Position numbers and translations under genes: made by a program
Notes under the pieces: model-generated
Databases searched by the model: none
Seen by the model: only the letters and a program-made list of their open reading frames with translations
Told to the model about the DNA's origin: nothing
Origin: Verrucomicrobiota bacterium
Lineage (GTDB): Bacteria; Verrucomicrobiota; Verrucomicrobiia; Limisphaerales; PALSA-1396
Reading direction: 5' to 3'
Assembly (NCBI GenBank): GCA_016200005.1
Contig: JACQFP010000010.1
Coordinates: 1 to 50,428, forward strand
Length of the DNA stretch: 50,428 bases
Shown here: piece after piece, positions 1 through 8,693 of the stretch
Position numbering within the stretch: the stretch's first letter is position 1
How the letters are laid out: each line of letters begins with the position of its first letter

Positions 1-2
1 AT

Positions 3-80
3 GAGTTACTGGATCGCGTGATCGCGGGAGTGAAGTTCGTCGATGGTGTCGAACTCAACCCCAAGGCAATAGCAGCGTAA
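3..80 (+). CDS. C-terminal tail of an unrecognised gene (5' end outside window)
   Basis: An open frame runs from the left edge to a TAA at 78-80 and gives 25 residues ending VELNPKAIAA. Its composition is protein-like, but it is too short to assign to a family. It could be the end of a real gene cut by the window edge or a chance open stretch. No function is proposed. Confidence 0.35.
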   Translation, partial: ELLDRVIAGVKFVDGVELNPKAIAA

Positions 81-402
81 ACACATTTACCCTTGGGATG
101 CCCTCCACCCCCCGCCATCCACAACTTTTGGAAATTTCTCTTTCCGTTGCCCCCCGGATATTATCCCAGCCAAATTCATCGGAGAGTTGTTGCTCACGTT
201 TTCAGATGGAACGGCGACATTTCCAACTTTCACCAGTGCTCTGTAGATTGACCTGGGTCAAAAAAAAGATCGGTTCACGTCTGGACCAGTTAAGGGACAA
301 GTTGCTGCATCCGTGGGTTTTGTCTCCACGAGGAATCGTCACGGCAATTTTGAGTAAAGTATTAGGTTGCTCTCTTGAAATAAAAGTTGAGGCTCTGTCA
401 TT
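81..402. other. Intergenic region upstream of the giant secreted protein
   Basis: About 320 bases without a convincing gene. Short overlapping frames on both strands (98-406 plus, 202-414 minus) have no recognisable domain or good start signal. I see no strong hairpin or repeat. It probably holds the promoter of the gene starting at 403, but I cannot place -35/-10 boxes with confidence. Confidence 0.4.
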
Positions 403-3400
403 GTGAATGTTCAAAAGGCAGTGACAGCACTGCTCGTTTTGAATGCAGGCGTGGCGGCATTATACGGGCAATTCGCTCAAACAAACATCTTCAGCGGTTT
501 CAACTTATCCATTCCCGATGCCAATCCAGTTGGCGTGCAGGACCTCCGCAGCGTTGTCTCCGACATCGTTCGTATCACATCGGTGCGGGTCCGGCTGAAG
601 ATTTCCGGTGAGTTCAATGGAGACCTTTACGGCTTGGTGCGCCACAGCAGCGGGACCACGAATCGCATCAGTGTATTACTCAACCGGCCGGGACGGACGA
701 CCACCGACCCATCCGACGTTCCTGGTTATTATGGTTACCCCGACAGCGGCTTTGATGTGACTTTTGCCGACTCGGCTGCCAACGATGTCCACTCGTACCG
801 TGAGGTGACAACCCCGCCCGCCGGTTTTGCCTTGTCTGGGGAATGGCAACCGGATGCCCGTTTTGTGGATCCGGTAAATGTAACCACGAGTTCTCCGCGA
901 ACCTTGTTTTTGAATGAATTCGAAGGGTTGAGCGCTAATGGGGAGTGGACATTGTTCCTGGCAGACGTGAGTGGGGGCGCCTCCAATAATGTCCTGAACA
1001 GTTGGGGGCTTGAAATCAACGGTCAGGCGATGCCCTCGATCGCATGGACCAATCCAGCGGCCATCACTTATGGCGTGGCACTGGGCACCGACCAGTTGAA
1101 TGCCACCGCCGATGTGCCGGGCAAATTTGATTACAATCCTTCCGCCAACACAGTCCTCGCTGCCGGCAGTAATCAGACTCTTTCTGTAACGTTCATCCCG
1201 GATGACACGAATTCTTACGTCGTCGCCACGGCCAATGTCACACTGACCGTGGCGACCGCGACGCTGATCGTCACTGCCGATTCCCAGTCACGAGCTTACG
1301 GGAGCACCAATCCACCCCTGACGGGCACATTGACGGGTGTGCAAAACGGCGACAACATCACCGCCAGCTTCCACACCGTTGCCGACGCCAACAGCGCGGT
1401 GGATTATTATCCGATCACGCCGGTACTCGACGATCCCGACGGGAGGCTGGGCAACTACAGCGTGCTCACCGACACCGGGACACTCAGCGTTGAACCAGCG
1501 CTGTTGATCGGCACGGCTGATAACCAGATCAGGTTCTATGGCCAGACCAACCCCGTGTTCACCGTGACCTACACGGGATTCGTCAACGGAGAGAATGCCG
1601 GTGTCTTGACCGGCACGCCGGGGGGCAGCACAGTGGCGAACACCAACAGCGCAGTCGGTGATTATCCAATCCAGGGGTCGATCCAGAGCACGCCCAACTA
1701 CACGATCCGCTATGTTGACGGAACTCTGACTGTGACGCCGGCGCCGCTCGTGGTGGCGGCCGACGACACCAGCCGTGCCTACGGCCAGACCAATCCCCTG
1801 TTCACCGCAACCTGCCGCGGGCTGGTCAACGGCGAGGACACCAATGCGCTGGGCGGCGCGTTGCTCTTCAACACAACCGCGGTCACCAACAGCCCGGTGG
1901 GGACCTATGCCATCGAGCCGGGCGGACTTACCTCGACCAACTACGCCATCACCTTCTCCAACGGCACGCTGACCGTCACAGGCTTTGCGCTGACCGTCAG
2001 CGCCGACAATCAGTCCCGCACCTACGGAGCCGCCAATCCGCCGCTGACGGGCACGCTGGCGGGCGTGCAGAACGGCGACAACATCACCGCCACGTTCCGC
2101 ACTCTGGCCGACACAAACAGTCCGGTGGGCACGTATCCAATCACGCCCGCATTCGACGATCCCGATGGGAAGCTGGGCAACTACAGCGTGCCGGCCAACA
2201 CGGGGACGCTCACCATTGAACCTGCACAGTTGACCGGCACGGCTGATAACCAGATCCGGTTCTATGGCCAGACCAACCCACTGTTCACCGTGAGCTACAC
2301 GGGTTTTGTCAACGGAGAGAACGCCGGCGTATTAACCGGAACGCTCAGTGGTGGCACAATTGCCAACACCAACAGCCCGGTCGGTGACTATCCCATCCAG
2401 ATGTCGGACCAGAGCGCACCCAACTACACGGTTCATTATTTGGATGGAACTTTGACGGTGACACCAGCGGCTCTAATGGTGGCGGCGGACGATACCCGCC
2501 GCGCCTATGGCCAGACGAATCCGCCGTTCACAGCCACCTGCCGCGGGCTGGTTAACGGCGAAGACACCAATGCACTGGGCGGCACGTTGTTCTTCAACAC
2601 AACCGCCGACACCAACAGCCCGGTCGGAACGTATGCCATCGAGCCAGGCGGACTGACCTCGACCAACTACGCCATCACTTTCTCCAACGGCACGCTGACC
2701 GTGACGGCCTTCGCACTGACTGTCAGCGCCGACAATCAGTCCCGAACCTACGGAGCCGCCAATCCGCCGCTGACGGGCACGCTGGCGGGCGTGCAGAACG
2801 GCGACATCATCACCGCCTCGTTCCACACTCTGGCCGACACAAACAGTCCGGTAGGCACATATCCAATCACGCCCGTATTCGACGATCCCGATGGGAAGCT
2901 GGATAGCTACACCGTGCTCACCAACCTCGGCACGCTTACCATCACCAAAGCAGCGAGCCGGTCCGTCCTCGTCTCCTCTGCTAACCCGGCGTTGGTAGGT
3001 TCGAACGTCACGTTCACAATCAACTTGACCTCACTGGCTCAAGGCAGTGGCCTGCCTTCCGGCACAGTGCAATTCAAGATTGATGGAGCCGACTACGGCG
3101 CCCCAATAACGTTGGTGGACGGCAATGCCAGCCTTAGCACCGCAACACTCCCGGCGGGTGAGCACACCGTCAGCATCGATTACGCCGGTGACAGTAATTT
3201 CCTTGGTGACACGGCGGTGCTTGTTCCAACACAAGTCATCGATACACCGCCAATAGCTATCGACGACGTCATAGCACGAGTTTCGAGCGGTGGAACGCGG
3301 GTGCCCTTGAGCTTCCTGCTGGTGAACGATTCGGATGCGGATGGAGATGCGCTGGTGTTCGACGCCGTGGACGCGACCAGCGCTGCAGGCGGGACACTCA

Positions 3401-5370
3401 GCGTGGCCGACGGCTGGGTCTTTTACACGCCACCCGCCGGATTTACCAATGACGATTCGTTCAATTACACCGTGCGCGATGGCCGCGGCGGGATGGCAAC
3501 CGGAAGTGTTGCCGTGTCAACGTTGGCGGATCGGGCGTCACCGGCGAGACTGACGATTAGGAATTTGGGCAACGGGACTTTCCGGATTGAGTCTGCCGGT
3601 ACTCCTTGGGGAAACTACACGATTGAATTTGCGGAACGTCCGACAAATCAGAACTGGGTGGTTGTAGCATTGGGGACGGCTGATGTATGGGGCAATTTCG
3701 CCGTGGAGGACACGCCGCCCAAGGGGACGCATTCAAGATTCTACCGGGCCAATTACCAGGGGGACGGGCCCCTATCCTTGCCGTTCAGCCTTGCCCTTTC
3801 CTCCTCGGCCAATCCGGCCTTACCAGGTTCGACAGTAACGTTTACAGTCAACGTCACCACGGTTGCTTCCGAGAACGTCACGCCTTCGGGCACAGCCCAA
3901 TTCAGAGTTGATGGAGTGGATTACGGAAGTCCCGTGACGTTGGTTGGCGGCATTGCCAGCTTCAGTACCGCGACGCTCCCCTTGGGAAAGCACAGCGTCG
4001 GCGCCGAGTATTCCGGTGATGGGAACTTCCGCAATGCCACGTGTTTTCTGAGCGTCCCTCAAGAGATCAGCAGCCCACCGGTGGCCGGCGGAGACGTCAT
4101 TCAACGCGACCCGTTCTACGGGACAAAAGTGAGTGTGAGCGACTTGTTGGCCAATGATTCGGAGCCGGGTGGCGATCCGCTGGTGTTCGACAGCTTCAGC
4201 ACCACGACGACCGAGGGCGGAAATCTCACCAAGAGCGAGGGTTGGATTTTTTACACACCGCCAGCCGGATTCGTGAATGCCGATTCGTTCACTTACACGG
4301 TGCGGGACAGCCATGGTGTGACAGCAACCGCCACGGTTGAAATTGTCCCCCGCGTGGGCAATGAGCCATCCGCCAATTTGATGCTCGTGGATCTGGGCAA
4401 CGGGACCTACCGCATTGTCTTTTCGGGCATCCCATGGCGGAGTTACGCCATCGAATACACGGAGAGCCTGGAGCAACCCAACTGGCAGGCCATCGCGACC
4501 ATCACGGCTGATTCCAACGGCCTGTTCGAATATGAAGACGCCCTGCCGCCGGGAACACCGTCGCGATTCTATCGCTCGGTTTCCCCGTTCGCGGGGGTCA
4601 CCGCTTCCCCGTTTCAATTTGCGGCGTGGACGAATTTCATTGCGCACACCAACGGGCGTACGATGGACATGTGGTCCGAAAGAGTTTATCCGCCGGGGTG
4701 GCCCGCCACTCCGCCGGTGTTGGCGTGGAACACCAACTGCCTGCTCTACGGTCTCAATGGGTTTACGGCCATTTCGCAATGCAATGAGTTCGAAGGTTCG
4801 CCGGGTCAGGGTCCCGTGACGCTTCTGACTCGCCGGCACGCCTATACACGGGGGCACGGGGAGGGCGTGAATGGGTTGCGCACAAACCATCTTGCCGGAA
4901 ACAAGGTGTGGTTTTGCACCGCCAGCAACACCGTTGTGCAAATGACCATCGCGGCAGACTTGATCCGGCTGGACTCTGCGGCAGGTAGCAACTATGATTA
5001 CGCACTATTGGTTTTCACGGAAGATGTTCCAGAGAGCATCAGCCCGATCTCGGTCATCTCTCCGGCGGACCTCGAGATACATTACTGGAACACTCCCGAT
5101 CTTCCCTACCTTTTTCTCGGCACGGAGCAGTTGGGACACTGCGCGGCTGGGGTCCCTCCATTTGTTTTTCCAATTGTGAAGGGGGGAGACAGCGGTTCTC
5201 CGAACATGATCCCCTCGCCAGACAATAAGTTGATCATGTTTTCGGGCCGGGCTACCAGTGGGTTCAGTTCTCAAATGCAAGCGGACATGGATGCCCTTTC
5301 TATCTATGAAGGACTGAACCCCGCTAACTATCAATTGCGCTGGTATGATCTGTCACCGTGGGAGCCGTGA
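403..5370 (+). CDS. Giant secreted modular protein: P-domain, seven MBG units, Ig/cadherin-like modules, trypsin-like C-terminus
   Basis: This 1655-residue exported protein starts at GTG 403 with a signal peptide (about residues 1-22). Residues about 40-205 resemble a proprotein-convertase P-domain (FNGDLYGLV, ANGEWTLFLAD, LNSWGLEI). Residues 206-285 form an Ig-like linker module, and residues 286-850 hold seven MBG units with YGxxNP motifs. Next come two copies of an Ig-like (Big_3-type) domain, a cadherin-like domain (VNDSDADGD; LANDSEPGGD) and a verrucomicrobial RFYR-ending module. The C-terminus (about 1420-1655) has a trypsin-like pattern: TRRHA (His1479), NYDYALLVF (Asp1532) and GDSGSP (Ser1597). 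I infer a surface or secreted adhesive protein carrying a serine-peptidase domain. Substrate and activity are unknown. No PEP-CTERM or LPXTG sorting signal is visible. Confidence 0.85.
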   Translation: MNVQKAVTALLVLNAGVAALYGQFAQTNIFSGFNLSIPDANPVGVQDLRSVVSDIVRITSVRVRLKISGEFNGDLYGLVRHSSGTTNRISVLLNRPGRTTTDPSDVPGYYGYPDSGFDVTFADSAANDVHSYREVTTPPAGFALSGEWQPDARFVDPVNVTTSSPRTLFLNEFEGLSANGEWTLFLADVSGGASNNVLNSWGLEINGQAMPSIAWTNPAAITYGVALGTDQLNATADVPGKFDYNPSANTVLAAGSNQTLSVTFIPDDTNSYVVATANVTLTVATATLIVTADSQSRAYGSTNPPLTGTLTGVQNGDNITASFHTVADANSAVDYYPITPVLDDPDGRLGNYSVLTDTGTLSVEPALLIGTADNQIRFYGQTNPVFTVTYTGFVNGENAGVLTGTPGGSTVANTNSAVGDYPIQGSIQSTPNYTIRYVDGTLTVTPAPLVVAADDTSRAYGQTNPLFTATCRGLVNGEDTNALGGALLFNTTAVTNSPVGTYAIEPGGLTSTNYAITFSNGTLTVTGFALTVSADNQSRTYGAANPPLTGTLAGVQNGDNITATFRTLADTNSPVGTYPITPAFDDPDGKLGNYSVPANTGTLTIEPAQLTGTADNQIRFYGQTNPLFTVSYTGFVNGENAGVLTGTLSGGTIANTNSPVGDYPIQMSDQSAPNYTVHYLDGTLTVTPAALMVAADDTRRAYGQTNPPFTATCRGLVNGEDTNALGGTLFFNTTADTNSPVGTYAIEPGGLTSTNYAITFSNGTLTVTAFALTVSADNQSRTYGAANPPLTGTLAGVQNGDIITASFHTLADTNSPVGTYPITPVFDDPDGKLDSYTVLTNLGTLTITKAASRSVLVSSANPALVGSNVTFTINLTSLAQGSGLPSGTVQFKIDGADYGAPITLVDGNASLSTATLPAGEHTVSIDYAGDSNFLGDTAVLVPTQVIDTPPIAIDDVIARVSSGGTRVPLSFLLVNDSDADGDALVFDAVDATSAAGGTLSVADGWVFYTPPAGFTNDDSFNYTVRDGRGGMATGSVAVSTLADRASPARLTIRNLGNGTFRIESAGTPWGNYTIEFAERPTNQNWVVVALGTADVWGNFAVEDTPPKGTHSRFYRANYQGDGPLSLPFSLALSSSANPALPGSTVTFTVNVTTVASENVTPSGTAQFRVDGVDYGSPVTLVGGIASFSTATLPLGKHSVGAEYSGDGNFRNATCFLSVPQEISSPPVAGGDVIQRDPFYGTKVSVSDLLANDSEPGGDPLVFDSFSTTTTEGGNLTKSEGWIFYTPPAGFVNADSFTYTVRDSHGVTATATVEIVPRVGNEPSANLMLVDLGNGTYRIVFSGIPWRSYAIEYTESLEQPNWQAIATITADSNGLFEYEDALPPGTPSRFYRSVSPFAGVTASPFQFAAWTNFIAHTNGRTMDMWSERVYPPGWPATPPVLAWNTNCLLYGLNGFTAISQCNEFEGSPGQGPVTLLTRRHAYTRGHGEGVNGLRTNHLAGNKVWFCTASNTVVQMTIAADLIRLDSAAGSNYDYALLVFTEDVPESISPISVISPADLEIHYWNTPDLPYLFLGTEQLGHCAAGVPPFVFPIVKGGDSGSPNMIPSPDNKLIMFSGRATSGFSSQMQADMDALSIYEGLNPANYQLRWYDLSPWEP
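1258..2950 (+). repeat. Higher-order tandem repeat encoding seven MBG units (A-B-C-A-B-C-A)
   Basis: Seven units of roughly 81 codons encode MBG-type domains. They are not equally similar: unit 1 matches 4 and 7, 2 matches 5, and 3 matches 6. The array is therefore a 726-bp (242-codon) three-unit block present twice, plus a third copy of the first unit. Equivalent positions fall at 1258, 1984 and 2710. This implies duplication of a whole three-domain block. Confidence 0.9.
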
Positions 5371-5448
5371 GGAATCGTCTTCACGAGCAGCTTGAGCGGG
5401 ATGGAGCGGATGCACGGCTTGCGACCGCCGTGAAAAACAGAAATAAGG

Positions 5449-5470
5449 CCGCTGAAGGCGAGCGGAGTTT
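5449..5470 (+). terminator. Weak hairpin between convergent genes, possible terminator
   Basis: CCGCT (5449-5453) pairs with AGCGG (5461-5465) around a 7-base loop and is followed by AGTTTT. The stem is short, so this is only a weak candidate terminator between the convergent giant-protein and DUF1080 genes. Confidence 0.3.
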
Positions 5471-5484
5471 TCGGCCGCGCCAAA

Positions 5485-6654
5485 TCACAACTCCCGCCCG
5501 TAAAGATTCATGAACCTGACCCCACCGCCGACATCGCGCAGGCCGAACGCGCCGCGCGCAGGCGCATCCGCGGGCAACGTGAGTTGTTGCTTCTCCTTAT
5601 CATTACGTTTCACGATTACTTCACGTGCCTTGACCGTAATGATGAAGCGTTGAAAATTCGCCGGCGTCGCGCCTTCAAGATTGACCGTTGTTCCCTGGCC
5701 AGTGCCCGCACGAAGCTGAATCGACGGCACTGCCGCCGCCTTGCCGTCCGACGGTTTGGCCGGACGGCAATCCAACACGAACTCCGCGTCGCCGAAATCT
5801 TTTTCCGTCCATAACACAGCCGCTGGGCTTGCCTCGCCTGCATTGAGCACGATGTGGTTGCCGCCAACCTGCCAACGCAACGCGGTCGCCGCATTCGTTT
5901 TCCAACCGCGCAAATCGAGGCCGGTGAAAAGCGTGCGAAAGCCGATGTCCGCTGGTGCGGTCAGTTCGTCAGCCGCACTGCTCGACGGTAGTTCCTTGAT
6001 GCGAAGGTTGCGGAACTCCACCGGCGCGCCTTCCGACTCCAGCGCGAGATAACCTTTGCGATAGTTGCAATCCTCGCCGCCGGAAACTTCCTTGCCGTTC
6101 ACGCTCAATCGGAGCACGCCGTTGCTGCCAACGATGCGATAGTGGTTCCACTCCGGAAAGCCTTTGCTGCAATTCTCCGACGGAAAACTGCGGTCACCAT
6201 GATTCGGACTAAACGGCTTCATGCTCGCGCCATGGATGGGAAAGACGTCGCCGTGCGTGGTGAACCAGTCGGACTTCTTCCCGTGCTGCTTCTCGTATTG
6301 CTCAGCGTAACCGTGATCGAGCACCTGCACCTCGATGCCGCGCAGGAACGGCACCCCCGGCGCGGCGATGGGCGTGCCCCAGATGAACACGCCGGAGTTG
6401 CCGCCGCTGGTCAAATGCCGCCACTCGACTTCGAGAATGAAGTTCTCGTATTGGCGCTCGGTCCGCAGCGCGCCGGTGGGCTGGCCGGTGCAATGAATCA
6501 TGCCGTCGCGCACGCTCCAGGTTTCGGGCGCGCAGTTGGCGTTCACCCAGCCCGTCAAATCGTGACCGTTGAAGAGCGGAAAAAAACCGTCGTTGTCATC
6601 GGCGAGCGCGGTGACACCTGCCGCCATCAGCAGAATCAGGGGGATCCGTTTCAT
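5485..6654 (-). CDS. Secreted double DUF1080 (3-keto-disaccharide hydrolase-like) protein
   Basis: A 389-residue exported protein. The frame is open further upstream, but the start at 6654 is chosen because it opens directly into a signal peptide (MKRIPLILLMAAG...ALA). Residues about 25-215 form a typical DUF1080 domain (LFNGHDLTGW, GNSGVFIWG, EWNHYRIV). A second, more divergent copy fills residues about 225-389 (TLFTGLDLRGW, RAGTGQG, FGLRDVGGG). DUF1080 proteins adopt a concanavalin-like fold, and some hydrolyse 3-keto-glycosides. They are strongly expanded in Planctomycetes and Verrucomicrobia. It is the last of a run of minus-strand genes. The second copy lacks the clear sugar-site signature of the first and may be only a binding module. 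Confidence 0.85.
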   Translation of the reverse strand: MKRIPLILLMAAGVTALADDNDGFFPLFNGHDLTGWVNANCAPETWSVRDGMIHCTGQPTGALRTERQYENFILEVEWRHLTSGGNSGVFIWGTPIAAPGVPFLRGIEVQVLDHGYAEQYEKQHGKKSDWFTTHGDVFPIHGASMKPFSPNHGDRSFPSENCSKGFPEWNHYRIVGSNGVLRLSVNGKEVSGGEDCNYRKGYLALESEGAPVEFRNLRIKELPSSSAADELTAPADIGFRTLFTGLDLRGWKTNAATALRWQVGGNHIVLNAGEASPAAVLWTEKDFGDAEFVLDCRPAKPSDGKAAAVPSIQLRAGTGQGTTVNLEGATPANFQRFIITVKAREVIVKRNDKEKQQLTLPADAPARGAFGLRDVGGGVRFMNLYGREL

Positions 6655-6889
6655 ACCGCCATCATGCCAGCCTCGCTGTGTGAATGCACGCTCAAAGGCA
6701 GGCGATGGTATCGGCGTTGGGCAGCGTGCGCACAGTTGTCGATCACACCGCCGACCAACTAGAACTTCTTGCCTCGACCGCTTGCCGCGCCGAAGTGAAT
6801 CGAAGGCAGGCACGATCAGAACGCCGAAGGCAAGAAAGCTATGTCATAAGTGAGGAGCGCTCACGCCGATGAGAGACTCTTCCAACTGG

Positions 6890-8650
6890 CTAATCAGCCT
6901 TCACCCGGAAAAACTTCATCGCGCCGGTCGTGCTGAAAGTCTGCGGATTGGCCTGATTGGGGGCCGGCTGCCAATTCGGGGCGGCCAGGCTCGTGGTCTG
7001 TTCGAGCGTGCCCGCGCCGGTCCAGGAAAGGGTCGCGGTCTGATTCGCGTTGCGGAGCAGGGTCAGCAAAGGCGCAGGGTCACGGACCAGCGCCAGGGTA
7101 TAACCGCCTCCCCCCGCGAGCGCAAGGGCCGGGGGAAGACCCACCGGGACCGTCGTCTGGCCGAAATCATTCCTCCCCCACGCTACGATCGAGGCGTTGC
7201 TCTTCACGGCCAGTGTGTGAAACCTTCCCGCCGCAATCGCCACCACCCCACTCTGCGCCGCGACGGGCACCGTCGTTTGACCGAAGTCGTTCCGTCCCCA
7301 CGCCACAACCGAGCCGTCGCTCTTCAAGGCCAAGGTGTGAGCGGCTCCTGCCGCAATCGCCACCACTCCGCTTTGCGCCGCGACCGGCACCGTCGTCTGA
7401 CCGAAGTCGTTCAACCCCCAGGCCACAACCGAGCCGTCGCTCTTCAAGGCCAGGGTGTGAGTACCTCCTGCCGCAATCGCCACCACTCCGCTCTGCGCCC
7501 CGACGGGCACCGTCGCCTGGCCGAAATCGTCCCATCCCCACGCCACGACCGAGCCGTCGCTCTTCAAGGCCACGTTGTGACGATCCCCCGATGCAATCGC
7601 CACCACTCCGCTCTGCGCCGCGACCGGCACCGCTGGCCCTCCCCACACCACGACCGAGCCGTCGCGCTTCAAGGCTCTGGGGCCGGCCGCAATCGCCACC
7701 ACCCCGCGCGTCGAGGCGGGCACCTCCGCCTGACCCTCACCGTTCCTTCCCCATCCCACGATCGAGCCATCGCTCTTCAAGGCGAGAGTGTGACCGCCTC
7801 CCGCCGCAATCGCCATCACCCCGCTTTGCGCGGCGACGGGCACATCAGTCTGGCCATAGCTGTTGTCTCCCCACGCCACCACCGAGCCGTCGCTTTTCAA
7901 AGCTACGGTGTCTCCGGCGAGGCCAGTGACGCCGATCCCCGGCGTCACAACGAAGAATCCTCCCGCCGCAATCGCGACGACTCCGCTCTGGGCTGCGGTG
8001 GGCACGTCAGTCTGGCCATAGCTGTTGTCTCCCCACGCCACGACCGAGCCATCACTTTTCAAAGCCACGGTGTGAGCCCATCCCGCCGCGATCGCCACCA
8101 CCCCGCTCTGCGCCGCGACGGGCACGGTCGTCTCGCCGGAGTCGTTCCTTCCCCACGCCACAACCGAGCCGTCGCTCTTCAAGGCCACGGTGTGACCATA
8201 GCCTGCCGCAATTGCCACCACCCCGCTCTGCGCCGCGATGGGAACCGTCGTCTTTCCGAAGGTATCGTATCCCCACGCTACGACCGCGCCATTCGTCTTC
8301 AAGGCCACGCTATTATCAAATCCCGCCGCAATCGCCACTACCCCGCTCTGCGCCGCGACGGGGACGGTCGTTATCTGGGCGTCGTTCCTCGCTCCCCACA
8401 CGACGACGGCGCCGTCGCTCTTCAAGGCCACGGTGTGAGTATATCCTGCCGCAATCGCGGTGAACCGGGTGCCTGGTTCCACTGAGGGAAGGAAAGAGCT
8501 ACCCCAACTCACCACGGTGCCGGAAGGGCGATTGGTCTGGGCTTGGGAGAGCGGGGCCGGGGACAAGAGCGAGAGGAGCACAAGCGAAACCAATTTCAAA
8601 GATGCTGCGGGAACCACGATCGCTGCGAGTAGTCCGGTGCTTTTCTTCAT
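6890..8650 (-). CDS. Secreted RCC1-repeat beta-propeller protein
   Basis: A 586-residue protein. The ATG at 8650 gives a signal peptide (MKKSTGLLAAIVV... ending near PLSQAQ), so the longer upstream frame is not preferred. It contains eleven tandem RCC1-type units of about 40 residues with the consensus VVAIAAG-HT-ALKSDGSVVAWG-N-FGQT-VP. The fifth unit carries about 14 extra residues (near 7920-7965), and the seventh is shortened and lacks the HT-A segment (7620-7700). The C-terminal 70 residues resemble the autotransporter-like or Ig-like 'TLSWTGAGTLEQ...NFFRVKA' module common at the ends of verrucomicrobial exported proteins. Its role is unknown; RCC1 propellers normally bind proteins or ligands. 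It sits in a minus-strand series with another propeller gene only 43 bp upstream. Confidence 0.88.
   Translation of the reverse strand: MKKSTGLLAAIVVPAASLKLVSLVLLSLLSPAPLSQAQTNRPSGTVVSWGSSFLPSVEPGTRFTAIAAGYTHTVALKSDGAVVVWGARNDAQITTVPVAAQSGVVAIAAGFDNSVALKTNGAVVAWGYDTFGKTTVPIAAQSGVVAIAAGYGHTVALKSDGSVVAWGRNDSGETTVPVAAQSGVVAIAAGWAHTVALKSDGSVVAWGDNSYGQTDVPTAAQSGVVAIAAGGFFVVTPGIGVTGLAGDTVALKSDGSVVAWGDNSYGQTDVPVAAQSGVMAIAAGGGHTLALKSDGSIVGWGRNGEGQAEVPASTRGVVAIAAGPRALKRDGSVVVWGGPAVPVAAQSGVVAIASGDRHNVALKSDGSVVAWGWDDFGQATVPVGAQSGVVAIAAGGTHTLALKSDGSVVAWGLNDFGQTTVPVAAQSGVVAIAAGAAHTLALKSDGSVVAWGRNDFGQTTVPVAAQSGVVAIAAGRFHTLAVKSNASIVAWGRNDFGQTTVPVGLPPALALAGGGGYTLALVRDPAPLLTLLRNANQTATLSWTGAGTLEQTTSLAAPNWQPAPNQANPQTFSTTGAMKFFRVKAD
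6900..8460 (-). repeat. 120-bp tandem repeats encoding RCC1 units
   Basis: About eleven imperfect direct repeats of 120 bp occupy most of the RCC1 gene. The near-identical segments keep the antisense strand open over more than 1.6 kb, which explains the spurious long plus-strand frame at 6869-8485. Confidence 0.85.
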
Positions 8651-8693
8651 AGCTCTTGTTTGGTTGTGAACAGAAGATGTCTTGCTGATATTC

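Noticed and set aside
1258-2950. Possible CRISPR-like or satellite array
   Set aside because: The repeats are in frame and encode MBG protein domains, with no spacer structure and no cas gene nearby.
3820-4941. Minus-strand frame of 373 codons
   Set aside because: Antisense to the giant protein gene; no signal peptide, domain or ribosome-binding site.
6869-8485. Long plus-strand open frame of 538 codons
   Set aside because: It runs antisense to the RCC1 gene. Its open state follows from the tandem 120-bp repeats and the high GC, and its translation is Arg/His/Pro-rich with no start signal.
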